A DNA stretch of 64,000 nt from CAVQWT01 sp963810815 (GTDB lineage: Bacteria; Pseudomonadota; Gammaproteobacteria; Burkholderiales; Casimicrobiaceae). Shown piece by piece: positions 7,836 through 16,742 of the stretch. A model generated the notes under the pieces. The model did no database searches. It had not been told where the DNA came from and saw nothing but the letters and a program-made list of their open reading frames with translations. The position numbers and the translations under genes were made by a program. The stretch's first letter is position 1. Each line of letters begins with the position of its first letter. The stretch lies in the NCBI GenBank assembly GCA_963810815.1, contig CAWEPB010000006.1:93732-157731 (forward strand), written 5' to 3'.

Positions 7836-9683
7836 TCAGGCGGCCCGGGCCTTCGCCTCGGCCGCGGCAACCGCCTTCGCCGGATTCACCAGCACGCGCC
7901 GGCCGTCCGCCGTCTTGTCCGCGGTGTCGCGGATGATGGCGATCACCTCGGCGGGCTTGAGCTTCGGGTTGACGGCGAGGATCTTGGCGGCGAGGTTCGC
8001 CACCTGCGGCGACGACATCGACGTGCCGGACTCGGCGAGCTTCTCGCCGCCCGGAATCACGCTCTCGACCTGGTAGCCGTTGGCGTGGACCGCCACCGTC
8101 GGGCCGTAGCTCGTGAACGAAGCCTCGTCGCCGGCCTTGTCGACCGCGCCGACCGAGATCATGTTCGGCGCCACGACGCCGGCGGGATACGCCTCGACGA
8201 ACGTCGCGTCGCTGTTCGAGTTGCCGGCCGAGGTGACGAACAGGATGTCCGGCGCGCTGGCGATCGCCTTCTTGAACGCGGCGAGCTCGATGTCGAAGTA
8301 TTCGCGGGCGATCGCCTTGCGCTCGTCGGCGGTCTTGCCGATGTTGCACAGCTCCAGCGCTTCCTCGTAGCCCTTGACGCTGCCGCCCCAGCTCATGTTG
8401 GCGACGCGGACGTTGTGCTTCTTCATGAAGTCGACGTACGCCTGCTGCGCCTTCGCGCCCTTGTCCACCAGCTCGCGCGACGGGCAGGGGTCGGGGATCA
8501 GCTTGTGGTCGAACTCGATGCGGGCGGTGACCAGCCGCGCGTAGGGGTTGCCCGCCATCGTGATGCCGGCGACGTGCGTGCCGTGGATGTAGTTGCCGGC
8601 GAGACCGATGTCCTCCATCGTCTTCTTGTACTCGTCGGGCTTCATCGTCGACAGCATCTGCTTGACCGCGGTCGCCTCGGGCGAGTCGATGTTCGACTGC
8701 AGGTCGGACAGACCCTTCAGCGTCGACTTGAGCTGCGGAATGCGGCTCTTGAGGTCGGCCGGGATCGGATACAGCTCTCCCGTCGCCGGGTCGGACCTGA
8801 GGTCGAACGCGATCACCGCCGGCTTTCCGCCGTCCGTGACGACGCGGCCCGGGAACAGCGCGGTGTCCACGCCGCTGTCCCAGACGGCGACGTTGACCGG
8901 CGCGTAGGCGCGGCCCGGCGGCAGCGCGACGTCGCGCGCGGCCCAGATGTCGGGCTTGTCGACCTTGTTGGCCGCGAGGTAGCCCCCGTAGGTCGCGATC
9001 AGCGTCTGCTTCAGCGGGAGCCGCGTGACCAGGACGTAGCGCGAGCTGACGATCGCCGGGGCGAGGTCGGACGACAGCGAACCGGCCTTGTCGACCGTCG
9101 GCTGCAGCACGTCGCGGATCTGGCCCAGGACGAGGTTCTCGCCGACCAGCTCGGCGCTCCGGTTGACCTCCTTGATGGTGTTGGCCACCGTCGGGTACGG
9201 CATCGACTTCAGCTCGGCGGCGAGCAGTCGTCCCGTCTCCTCGACGTAGGCCGGCGACGTCGTGCTGCCGGTCTTGCGCCGCGCGCCGTCCATCGCCCGC
9301 AGCAGCATGCCCGAGGTGATCTTGTCGGAGGGCTTCTCCTCCAGCTCGCGCACCCGCGCGGCACGCTTCATCGCGTCGTCGTACCTGCCTTCGAGCCAGT
9401 CGAGCTGCACCAGCGTGCCGAGCAACTGCCGTTCGGTCGCCTTGTCGGCGATGTCGTACTTCGCGAGCACCGAATCGATGTCCTTGCGCAGCTGCGCGGC
9501 GAACGGCCGGAACTTCGCTTCGTCGCGGACGACGTCCTCGAGCTTGCCGTCGATTTTGTAGGTGAAGCGCGGCAGGTCGGCGGCCTTGTCGATCCGCTGC
9601 TTGGTCTGCGCGAGTGCCGGCATGACCAGCACGGCGGTCATGAGCGCGGCGGCGGTCAGCGTGGTGAGGCGATGGAGCAACAC
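7836..9683 (-). CDS. Secreted subtilisin-like (S8) serine protease
   Basis: A 615-residue exported protease. GTG 9683 (AGGAG eight bases upstream) gives an immediate signal peptide, LTAAALMTAVLVMPALAQ, ending near residue 26. A long N-terminal region of about 230 residues is probably prodomain or inhibitor. The catalytic triad is visible: Asp in VAVWDSGVD (near 268), His in HGTHVAG (near 366), Ser in GTSMSSPQVA (near 554). The oxyanion-hole block is FVTSAGNSNSD. Between Asp and His there is an insertion (about residues 280-350) larger than in subtilisin itself. There is no C-terminal sorting or autotransporter domain. It probably acts in the periplasm or outside the cell; the substrate is unknown. 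Confidence 0.9.
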   Translation of the reverse strand: MLLHRLTTLTAAALMTAVLVMPALAQTKQRIDKAADLPRFTYKIDGKLEDVVRDEAKFRPFAAQLRKDIDSVLAKYDIADKATERQLLGTLVQLDWLEGRYDDAMKRAARVRELEEKPSDKITSGMLLRAMDGARRKTGSTTSPAYVEETGRLLAAELKSMPYPTVANTIKEVNRSAELVGENLVLGQIRDVLQPTVDKAGSLSSDLAPAIVSSRYVLVTRLPLKQTLIATYGGYLAANKVDKPDIWAARDVALPPGRAYAPVNVAVWDSGVDTALFPGRVVTDGGKPAVIAFDLRSDPATGELYPIPADLKSRIPQLKSTLKGLSDLQSNIDSPEATAVKQMLSTMKPDEYKKTMEDIGLAGNYIHGTHVAGITMAGNPYARLVTARIEFDHKLIPDPCPSRELVDKGAKAQQAYVDFMKKHNVRVANMSWGGSVKGYEEALELCNIGKTADERKAIAREYFDIELAAFKKAIASAPDILFVTSAGNSNSDATFVEAYPAGVVAPNMISVGAVDKAGDEASFTSYGPTVAVHANGYQVESVIPGGEKLAESGTSMSSPQVANLAAKILAVNPKLKPAEVIAIIRDTADKTADGRRVLVNPAKAVAAAEAKARAA

Positions 9684-9940
9684 GTGAGGACTCCTCGAAG
9701 ATGGGTGCGGGCGGCCCGGGACAGGTGCCCCGTCGGCAGCCGCGAAGCGCGCGATGCTATCACCTCCGACCCCGGCCCGGCGCGGCTGTTCAGGGGGTTG
9801 CGACAACCCGCGGCGGCGCGCGACGAGTCGCCGGGACCGGCGACGAACGGGGGGAGTCAGGCGGTTCCTGCCGGCCCTGCCGGCCCTGCCCTGCCTGCCC
9901 CCGCGCTGGGGGCCCCTGGACCGCCCGCGCCGGACTCACC

Positions 9941-10262
9941 GGCCCCGCGCGCGGCTCGACCACCCCACTCGCCTCGCGCGGGGCCGGCGATTCCGACGCT
10001 CGTCGCCAAGGGTGGGCTCGCACCGGAACGGGAGCGCCACGGTCGACGGTCGTTGCCGGTCGCACGATCGCCGCGCCCCGTGCTGCCTCGGATCGCCGAT
10101 GCCACGCCGCAGCGCGGCGTGCACGACGACGCGGCGTGCGGGCGAGTGGGGTGGTCGAGCCAGCGCGCCGCGGTGGCGGGCGGGACGCGCGGTCCATGGC
10201 CACCCGAGCACCGCGGTGGCGGGCGGGACGCGCGGTCCACGGCCACCCGGGCGCCGCGCCGG
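9941..10262. repeat. Long inverted-repeat element, array 1
   Basis: No gene is visible in the 591 bases between the subtilase start and prmC; this element fills most of it. A 21-bp sequence containing CGACCACCCCACTCG occurs at 9953-9973 and perfectly inverted at 10141-10161. The first copy is enclosed by an 11-bp inverted repeat, GGCCCCGCGCG (9941-9951) / CGCGCGGGGCC (9975-9985). After the second copy, a segment of about 43 bp (with GGCGGGCGGGACGCGCGG) is repeated twice in tandem to about 10262. The same element, in the opposite orientation and in more copies, is at 41396-42112. The start of the gap (9684-9940) is GC-rich with no recognisable feature. Confidence 0.8.
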
Positions 10263-10274
10263 CTGGAGATGTCC

Positions 10275-11119
10275 TCAGGGCGCCCGGCCGGCGACGACCC
10301 GGGGGATGCCGGCGAGGTCGCGCGCGACGGAGATGGCGTCGAAACCGGCGGCGGCGAACAGCCCCTGCACCGCGTCCGACTGGTCGTGGCCGTGTTCGAC
10401 CGCGAGCGTGCCGCCGGCGACGAGCCGTTCCCGCGCGCCGTCGACGATGATCCGCAGCGCGCCCAGCCCGTCGCCCCCCGGCGAAAGCGCCCCGGCCGGT
10501 TCGAAGCGCAGGTCACCCTCGCCGAGGTGCGGATCGCCCGCGCGCACGTACGGCGGATTGCTGACCACGGCGTCGAACTGCGATTCCGCCGGCAGCGCCT
10601 CGTACCAGTCCGAGCGCAGGAACGCGACGTTGGCGATGCCGAGCCGCCGGGCGTTGTCCCGGGCCACCGCCAGGGCGTCGGGCGAGACGTCGGTGGCCAC
10701 GACCCGCGCGCGGGGACGCTCGCGCGCGATCGCCAGCGCCACCGCCCCCGAACCGGTGCCGAGATCCAGCACCGATACCGGTCGGTCGGGCGGCAGCCGC
10801 GCGAGGGCAAGTTCGACCAGCGTCTCGGTTTCCGGCCGTGGAATCAGCACCGCCGGCGTCACCGCCAGCGGCAGCCCCCAGAATTCGCGGATGCCGGTGA
10901 GGTAGGCTACCGGCTCGCCGTCGCGCCGACGCTTCGCCAGCGCCAGGAAGGCGGCGGCCGACGCGGCCGGCAACGGATCGGCCGCGTGCGCGATCAGCCA
11001 CGCGCGGTTGACGCCCAGCGCGTGGGCCAGCAGCACCTGCGCGTCCACCGGCACGAGGCCCGACTGGGCGAGCGCCGCGCGAACCGTGGCCGGGCGACGG
11101 AGACGGAGACGGACGTCAT
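10275..11119 (-). CDS. prmC: Release factor glutamine methyltransferase PrmC, apparent 5' frameshift
   Basis: N5-glutamine methyltransferase that modifies the GGQ glutamine of release factors using S-adenosylmethionine; prfA lies just upstream. Seen: DLGTGSGAVALAIA (SAM loop), the diagnostic FDAVVSNPPYVRAGD (NPPY), PETETLVE and the N-terminal helical domain VDAQVLLAHALGVNRAWL. There is no ordinary in-frame start near the expected place. However, an ATG at 11119 overlaps the preceding gene's stop as ATGA and encodes MTSVSVSVARP. Adding one base near 11088 would join this to TVRAALAQSGL, exactly the expected N-terminus. I therefore give the span from 11119 and infer a one-base deletion. Alternatives are GTG 11054 (loses the first helix) or ATG 11270. 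Confidence 0.85.
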
Positions 11120-11964
11120 CGACGCGACCGCGCTCGGCGCGTTCCCGGCGCCGAGCGACGGGCGGCGGACGGCGATGCCGGCGGCCGGTCCGGCGCGCCG
11201 GCGAGCCACGCCGCCCGCGTCGCCTCGAACAGCCGCAGCCGCTTGCCGTAGTACCGGCCCCAGCCCGCATCGGCCAGGCCGGCCTTCGCCAGCACGTGCT
11301 GCGACGCCAGGTTGTCCGGGTGGGTGACGCCGATGATCCGGTCCAGCGTCAGCGTCCGGAAACCGTAGCGGATCAGCGCGGACGCCAGTTCGGTCGCGTA
11401 GCCGTGGCCCCACGCGGCGTGCAGCAGCCGGTAGCCGACCTCGACGTCGCAGGTCGGCGGCGTGTACTTGAGGCAGGCCCAGCCGACGAACGCGCCGTTG
11501 TCGCGGCGCGCAACCCGGAAGAAGCCCAGCCCGTGGTAGATGCGCCCGTAGTTCCGGATGCGCGCCAGCGCCGCGGCGGTCTCCTCGCGCGTCGCGGGCA
11601 ACCCGCGCCCGACGAAGCGCACGACGCGCGGATCCGAGTCGAGCCGGTACAGATCGTCGAAATCGGCCGCGGTGAATTCGCGCAGCGTGAGCCGCGGAGT
11701 CCGGAGCGACGGCAGCGCGCTCACTGGACTACCTTCGTGCTGCGCACTCCGGTGTTCGCCCTTGGGACGGCCCGGCGGGCTCGCTGGACTACCTTCGTGC
11801 TGCGCACTCCGGTGTTCGCCCTTGGGACGGCCCGGCGGGCTCACGGGACTACCTTCGTGCTGCGCACTCCGGTGTTCGCCCTTGGGACGGCCCGGCGGGC
11901 TCACGGGACTACCTTCGTGCTGCGCACTCCGGTGTTCGCCCTTGGGACGGCCCGGCGGGCTCAC
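11116..11964 (-). CDS. GNAT acetyltransferase with tandem-repeat N-terminus
   Basis: The conserved part is an about 200-residue RimJ/RimL-type N-acetyltransferase: LRTPRLTLREFTAADFDDLY, a mid FVGWACLKY, and WGHGYATELASALIRYGF for acetyl-CoA binding. Ahead of it are four copies of a 20-residue repeat (SPPGRPKGEHRSAQHEGSP core) encoded by perfect 60-bp tandem repeats. Each repeat carries a possible GTG start. The outermost GTG (11964) overlaps the prfA stop as GTGA, while GTG 11724 would give a repeat-free enzyme. Which start is used cannot be told. The stop overlaps the prmC start as ATGA. The acetyl acceptor is unknown. Confidence 0.8.
   Translation of the reverse strand: MSPPGRPKGEHRSAQHEGSPVSPPGRPKGEHRSAQHEGSPVSPPGRPKGEHRSAQHEGSPASPPGRPKGEHRSAQHEGSPVSALPSLRTPRLTLREFTAADFDDLYRLDSDPRVVRFVGRGLPATREETAAALARIRNYGRIYHGLGFFRVARRDNGAFVGWACLKYTPPTCDVEVGYRLLHAAWGHGYATELASALIRYGFRTLTLDRIIGVTHPDNLASQHVLAKAGLADAGWGRYYGKRLRLFEATRAAWLAGAPDRPPASPSAARRSAPGTRRARSRR
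11722..11961 (-). repeat. Four 60-bp tandem repeats
   Basis: Copies lie at 11722-11781, 11782-11841, 11842-11901 and 11902-11961 and differ only in the first four bases. On the coding (minus) strand each unit starts GTGAGCCCGCCGGG or close to it and is 20 codons long, so the array keeps the reading frame of the acetyltransferase. The last copy abuts the prfA stop codon. The near-identity of copies indicates recent amplification. Confidence 0.95.
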
Positions 11965-13049
11965 GCGTCCTCTCCGCCGGCGAGCGCGGCCAGCTGTTCG
12001 GCCTGGAATTCCTGCGCCAGCGCGCCGGTGAGCTCGTCGAGATCACCGTCCATGATGGCGTCGATCTTGTAGAGCGTCAGGTTGATCCGGTGATCGGTGA
12101 CGCGGCCCTGCGGAAAGTTGTAGGTGCGGATGCGCTCGCTGCGATCGCCCGACCCGATGAGGCTCTTGCGCATCGACGCCTCCTTCTGCTGGCGTTCGCG
12201 GCGGTCGCGGTCGGCGAGCCGCGACGCCAGCACCGCCATCGCCGACGCGCGGTTGCGGTGCTGCGAGCGGTCGTCCTGGCATTCGACGACGAGCCCCGTC
12301 GGCAGGTGGGTGATGCGCACCGCCGAGTCGGTCTTGTTGATGTGCTGGCCTCCCGCGCCCGACGCGCGGAAGGTGTCGATGCGCAGGTCCGCCGGATTGA
12401 TCGTGATGTCGGCGACGGGGTCGGCCTCCGGCATCACCGCCACCGTGCACGCCGACGTGTGGATGCGCCCCTGCGCCTCGGTCTCCGGGACCCGCTGCAC
12501 CCGATGGCCGCCCGACTCGAACTTGAGCTTCGAGTACGCGCCGTTGCCGACGATGCGGGCGATCGCCTCCTTGTAGCCGCCGAGCTCGGACGGCGAGACC
12601 GACACCAGCTCGACCTGCCAGCGGTGGCGCTCGGCGTAGCGCGTGTACATGCGGAACAGCGCGCCCGCGAACAGCGCCGACTCGTCGCCGCCGGTCCCGG
12701 CCCGGACCTCGAGGAACACGTTGCGCTCGTCGTTCGGGTCCTTCGGCAGCAGCATCGCCTGCAGGTCGGTCTCCAGCGCCGCGATGCGGGCCTGCGCGCC
12801 GGCGCGCTCCTCGGCGGCGAATTCCTTCATGCCCGGGTCGCGCGCGAACTCGTCGGCGGTGGCGAGGTCCCGCTCGGCCTGCTGCAGCTCGCCGAAGCGG
12901 CCGACGACCGGATCGATCTCGGCGTGCTCGCGGGTCAGCGCGCGGTAGCGATCCATGTCGCGCGTCGCCTCCTCGGCCGCGAGCATGGCTTCGAGCTCGT
13001 CGCGGCGGGCGGCGAGCTGTTCGAGCTTGAGTCGCAGTGATGGCTTCAT
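11961..13049 (-). CDS. prfA: Peptide chain release factor 1
   Basis: Terminates translation at UAA/UAG in the ribosomal A site. It has 362 residues, the normal length. Domain 2 carries the tripeptide anticodon region as RVPETEAQGRIHTSA (PxT form, typical of RF1 rather than the SPF of RF2). The catalytic GGQ is in SGAGGQHINK, and RNRASAMAVL follows as usual. ATG 13049 is the family start. It lies downstream of hemA on the same strand and upstream of prmC, the enzyme that methylates its GGQ, separated only by the acetyltransferase gene. Confidence 0.97.
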   Translation of the reverse strand: MKPSLRLKLEQLAARRDELEAMLAAEEATRDMDRYRALTREHAEIDPVVGRFGELQQAERDLATADEFARDPGMKEFAAEERAGAQARIAALETDLQAMLLPKDPNDERNVFLEVRAGTGGDESALFAGALFRMYTRYAERHRWQVELVSVSPSELGGYKEAIARIVGNGAYSKLKFESGGHRVQRVPETEAQGRIHTSACTVAVMPEADPVADITINPADLRIDTFRASGAGGQHINKTDSAVRITHLPTGLVVECQDDRSQHRNRASAMAVLASRLADRDRRERQQKEASMRKSLIGSGDRSERIRTYNFPQGRVTDHRINLTLYKIDAIMDGDLDELTGALAQEFQAEQLAALAGGEDA

Positions 13050-13208
13050 CGATGGTTCGGTGGGCGGGAGTTGCCCGCGCGGTGCGCCCGGACGTCGAGC
13101 GGCGGCTCATACGGTGCTTCGGCGGTGCGCGGGGTGCTGCGGCCCCGGTCGCAAAGGTCGCGCAGGTGCGGGGGCACCGGACGCGCCGGCGCCGGGCGGC
13201 TCGCGCCG

Positions 13209-14510
13209 CTAATGCCCGCCGGCGGGCGGCTCGAGGGGCCCGGGGGTCTCGGTGGGCTCCGGCGCCTCGGGCAGCTTGTAGATCTTCTGGAACAGCGCCG
13301 TGATCTCGGCGCGCTCGGCGTCGCCCGCGGTGTTGAGCGCGTGCGTCGGCGCGTGCAGGAACTTGTTGGTGAGTCCGCGCGCCAGCGCTTCCATCACCTG
13401 CTCGGGCGGGTTGCCGTTCTTCAGCATCTTCAGCGCGCGCTCGAGCTCGGTGGCGCGCAGCTGCTCGTGGTGGCCGTGCAGCGCGGTGATCGTCGGCACC
13501 ACGGTGCGGCCCTCGAGCCAGCGCAGGAAGCTCTGCGCCTGCGCCGCGATCATCTGCTCGGCCTGCGTCACCGCCTCCTTGCGGATCGACAGGTTGTCCT
13601 TGACGATGTTCGACAGGTCGTCGACGCTGTAGAGGAACACGTCGTCGAGGTCGGCCGCCTCGGGCTCGACGTCGCGCGGCACCGCCAGGTCGACGATGAA
13701 CACCGGCGCGTGCCGGCGCGCCTTGACCACGCGCTCGAGCAGTCCCTTGCCCAGGATCGGCAGGGTGCTCGCCGTGCAGGTGACGATGACGTCGAACTCC
13801 GGCAACCGCTCCGGCATGTCGGTCAGCGTGATCGCCTCGGCCTTGAAGCGCTCGGCCAGCGCGCGGCCGCGCTCGATGGTGCGGTTGGCGATGGTGATCG
13901 ACTTCGGACCCCTGGCCGCGAAGTGCGTGGCGGTCAGGTCGATCATCTCGCCGGCGCCGATCATCAGCACGCGGGTGTCGGCGATCGACGGAAAGATGCG
14001 CTCGGCGAGCTTCACCGAGGCGGCGGCCATCGAGATCGACGCGCTGCCGATGTCGGTGTGCGTCCGCACGTCCTTGGCGACGGCGAAGGTCCGCTGGAAC
14101 AGCCGGTTGAGCACCAGCCCCAGCGCGCCCGCCGACTCGGCGTGCCGCACTGCCTGCTTCATCTGGCCCAGGATCTGCGGCTCGCCCAGCACCATCGAGT
14201 CGAGTCCGCTGGCGACGCGGAAGGCGTGCGCGACGGCGCGTTCGCGCGGCAGCGTGTAGATGTACGGCGACAGCGTGTCCTGCGGGACCTGGTGGAATTC
14301 CTCCAGCCAGCGGACCACCGGCTGCGGTGCGGCGCCGTGGACGTACAGCTCGGTGCGGTTGCAGGTCGACAGGATCGCCGCCTCGCGCACCTGCGGCCGC
14401 GCGAGCAGGTCGCGCAGCGCATGGCCCATCGCTTCCGGCGCGAACGCCACCCGCTCGCGCACGGCGAGCGGCGCGGTCTGGTGGTTCAAGCCGAGGGCGT
14501 AGAGGGCCAT
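13209..14510 (-). CDS. hemA: Glutamyl-tRNA reductase
   Basis: First committed step of tetrapyrrole synthesis by the C5 pathway: reduces glutamyl-tRNA(Glu) to glutamate-1-semialdehyde with NADPH. It has 433 residues. Seen: LGLNHQTAPLAVRERVAF at the start, catalytic Cys in STCNRTELY, GLDSMVLGEPQILGQ, the NADPH-binding VLMIGAGEM and ITIANRT, and the C-terminal dimerisation helices rich in Glu/Lys. ATG 14510. It is followed by prfA 160 bases downstream, the usual betaproteobacterial order. An FNR-like box lies upstream at 14594-14607 and a possible -10 (TAAAAT, 14561 to 14556), consistent with oxygen-dependent haem control. Confidence 0.97.
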   Translation of the reverse strand: MALYALGLNHQTAPLAVRERVAFAPEAMGHALRDLLARPQVREAAILSTCNRTELYVHGAAPQPVVRWLEEFHQVPQDTLSPYIYTLPRERAVAHAFRVASGLDSMVLGEPQILGQMKQAVRHAESAGALGLVLNRLFQRTFAVAKDVRTHTDIGSASISMAAASVKLAERIFPSIADTRVLMIGAGEMIDLTATHFAARGPKSITIANRTIERGRALAERFKAEAITLTDMPERLPEFDVIVTCTASTLPILGKGLLERVVKARRHAPVFIVDLAVPRDVEPEAADLDDVFLYSVDDLSNIVKDNLSIRKEAVTQAEQMIAAQAQSFLRWLEGRTVVPTITALHGHHEQLRATELERALKMLKNGNPPEQVMEALARGLTNKFLHAPTHALNTAGDAERAEITALFQKIYKLPEAPEPTETPGPLEPPAGGH

Positions 14511-14593
14511 GGAGTCGAGGGTCCGGGAGCCGCAGGATTCAGCGGTTGCCGCGGCATTTTAGCCTACCCCACCCCCCGGAAAAGCCCAAGGGG

Positions 14594-14607
14594 TTGATTT
14601 GGGTCAC
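14594..14607 (-). promoter_or_regulatory. FNR/Anr-like box upstream of hemA
   Basis: On the minus strand it reads GTGACCCAAATCAA, nine of ten matches to TTGAT-N4-ATCAA. It is 84 bases before the hemA start; the likely -10 TAAAAT would place it about 52 bases upstream of transcription start. Anr-dependent hemA expression is established in Pseudomonas. Here it is an inference from one site. Confidence 0.4.
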
Positions 14608-14630
14608 AAAACCGGGTTTCCGGGGCCGGA

Positions 14631-16742
14631 TCAGGCGCGTATGAAATCCGCCCGCCCGCCCAGCCAGCGCTCGAGGTGCGTCGCGGCGGCCACGGGGTCC
14701 TTCTGCAGCAGTTCGACCGCGGCGCCGCGCGCGTCCTCGATCAGCGCCGCGTCGCGCTCGAGGTCGGCGAAGCGAAGCATCGGCACGCCGGACTGCCGCG
14801 CCCCCAGGAATTCGCCCGGCCCGCGGATCGCCAGGTCCTGCCGCGCGATCTCGAAGCCGTCGCTGTTCTCGTAGATCACCTTCAGCCGCGCCTTCGCCAG
14901 CTCCGACAGCGGCTCCTCGAACAGCAGGTAGCAGGTGCTTTCGGCGGCGCCGCGCCCGACCCGGCCGCGCAGCTGGTGGAGCTGGGCGAGGCCGAACCGC
15001 TCGGCGTGTTCGATCACCATCAGCGACGCGTTCGGTACGTCGACGCCGACCTCGACCACGGTGGTCGCGACCAGCACGTGGACCTCGCCGCGGACGAAGC
15101 CGTCCATCACCGCCGCCTTCTCGGCCGGCTTCATCCGACCGTGCAGCAGTCCGACGGAGAGTCCGGACAGCGTCGACGTCAGCTCGGCGTGCAGCGCGAC
15201 CGCCGTCTGCAGCTCGAGCTTCTCCGACTCCTCGATCAGCGGGCACACCCAGTAGGCCTGCCGGCCCTGGGCGGCGGCAGTGCGCACGCGCTCGACCACC
15301 TCGGCGCGCCGCTTGCTGTTGACCAGCCGGGTGCCCACCGGCGTGCGGCCGGGCGGCATCTCGTCCAGCACCGACACGTCGAGGTCGGCGTAGAACGTCA
15401 TCGCCAGCGTGCGCGGGATCGGCGTCGCGCTCATCATCAGCTGGTGCGCCTCGCCCACCGCCTTGCCGCGCAGCTTCAGCCGCTGCGCGACGCCGAAGCG
15501 GTGCTGCTCGTCGACGATGGCGAGTCCCAGCCGCGGCAGCAGCACGTCGTCCTCGAACAGCGCGTGGGTGCCGATCACGAACGGCGCGGCACCGGAGGCG
15601 ATCGCCGCGAGCGCCGCCTTTCGCTCCTTCGCGCCCTGGCTGCCCGACACCCAGGCGAGGCCGACGCCGGAACCCTCGAGCCACGCCGCGAGCTTGCGGT
15701 AGTGCTGCTCGGCGAGGATCTCGGTCGGCGCCATGAACGCCACCTGCCGGCCGCTCTCGATCGCCTGCAGCGCGGCCAGCGCGGCGACGATGGTCTTGCC
15801 CGAGCCGACGTCGCCCTGCAGCAGCCGCTGCATCGGCGTGGTCTTGGCCAGGTCGAATTTGATCTCGCGCCACACCCGCTCCTGCGCACGGGTCAGCCTG
15901 AACGGGACGCGCGCGAGCAGCGCGCCGGTCAGCGTCCCGGTGCCGGTCAGCACCGGCGCATGGCGCGCGGCGCGCGCGTTGCGGTGCGCCTGCATCGACA
16001 GCTGCTGCGCGACCAGCTCGTCGAACTTGAGCCGCGTCCACGCCGGGTGCGTGCGCGCGTCGAGCGCGTGCTGCGCCGCCGGCGACAGTTCCGGCGGCGG
16101 CGTGTGCAGGAAACGCACCGCGTCGCCGAACTTCCACAGCCGCCGCCGCGCGACGAAGTCGGCCGGCAGCGAATCGGCGGTGCGCGCCGGGTCGGCGGCC
16201 AGCGCACGCGCGATCACGCGGCGCAGCGTGTCCTGCCCGAGGCCCGCCGTCGTCGGATAGACGGGGGTGAGGCGGTCCGGCAGCGGCGTGTCGTCGTCGA
16301 CGACCTGGAACTGCGGATGCACGATCTCGAGGCCGAGGTGCCCCGGCCGCACGTCGCCGAACGCGCGCACGCGCCGGCCCGGCGCCAGCGCCTTCTGCTG
16401 GTTCGGGTAGAAGGTGAAGAAGCGCAGCACGAGCTGGGCGCGGTCGCCGTCGTCGCGGGTCCCGTCCTCGAGCACGCACACCAGCTGCCGCCGCGGGCGG
16501 TACTGGATGTCGGTGTGGACGACGGTGCCCTCGACCTGCAGCGCGAGGCCCGGCTGCAGCCGCGGCAGCGGCACGAGGCGCGTGTGGTCCTCGTAGCGCA
16601 GCGGCAGGTGCAGCACGAGGTCCTCGTCGCGCGCGAGGCCCAGCCGCGCGAGCTTGTCGGCGAGGCCCGCGGCGGCCTTCGCGGGTTTGGTCGCCTTCGC
16701 CGCCTTCGCGGGCCGGGCCGACCGCGCAGCCGGAGCGGTCAC
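14631..16742 (-). CDS. recG: ATP-dependent DNA helicase RecG
   Basis: Branch-migrating helicase that remodels stalled forks and Holliday junctions. It has 703 residues from the GTG at 16742, which overlaps the stop of the RidA gene as GTGA. An Ala/Lys-rich leader precedes the wedge domain with an OB fold (LALQVEGTVVHTDIQYRPRR). The helicase core shows LTRAQERVWREI, Walker A GDVGSGKT, the DExH box as VDEQHRFGV, and motif SATPIPRTLAM. Then come TRLVNSKRR, LLHGRMKPAEK, and VVEVGVDVPNASLMVIEHAERFG with a QLRGRVGRG motif VI. It is complete, with no anomalies. Confidence 0.97.
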   Translation of the reverse strand: MTAPAARSARPAKAAKATKPAKAAAGLADKLARLGLARDEDLVLHLPLRYEDHTRLVPLPRLQPGLALQVEGTVVHTDIQYRPRRQLVCVLEDGTRDDGDRAQLVLRFFTFYPNQQKALAPGRRVRAFGDVRPGHLGLEIVHPQFQVVDDDTPLPDRLTPVYPTTAGLGQDTLRRVIARALAADPARTADSLPADFVARRRLWKFGDAVRFLHTPPPELSPAAQHALDARTHPAWTRLKFDELVAQQLSMQAHRNARAARHAPVLTGTGTLTGALLARVPFRLTRAQERVWREIKFDLAKTTPMQRLLQGDVGSGKTIVAALAALQAIESGRQVAFMAPTEILAEQHYRKLAAWLEGSGVGLAWVSGSQGAKERKAALAAIASGAAPFVIGTHALFEDDVLLPRLGLAIVDEQHRFGVAQRLKLRGKAVGEAHQLMMSATPIPRTLAMTFYADLDVSVLDEMPPGRTPVGTRLVNSKRRAEVVERVRTAAAQGRQAYWVCPLIEESEKLELQTAVALHAELTSTLSGLSVGLLHGRMKPAEKAAVMDGFVRGEVHVLVATTVVEVGVDVPNASLMVIEHAERFGLAQLHQLRGRVGRGAAESTCYLLFEEPLSELAKARLKVIYENSDGFEIARQDLAIRGPGEFLGARQSGVPMLRFADLERDAALIEDARGAAVELLQKDPVAAATHLERWLGGRADFIRA

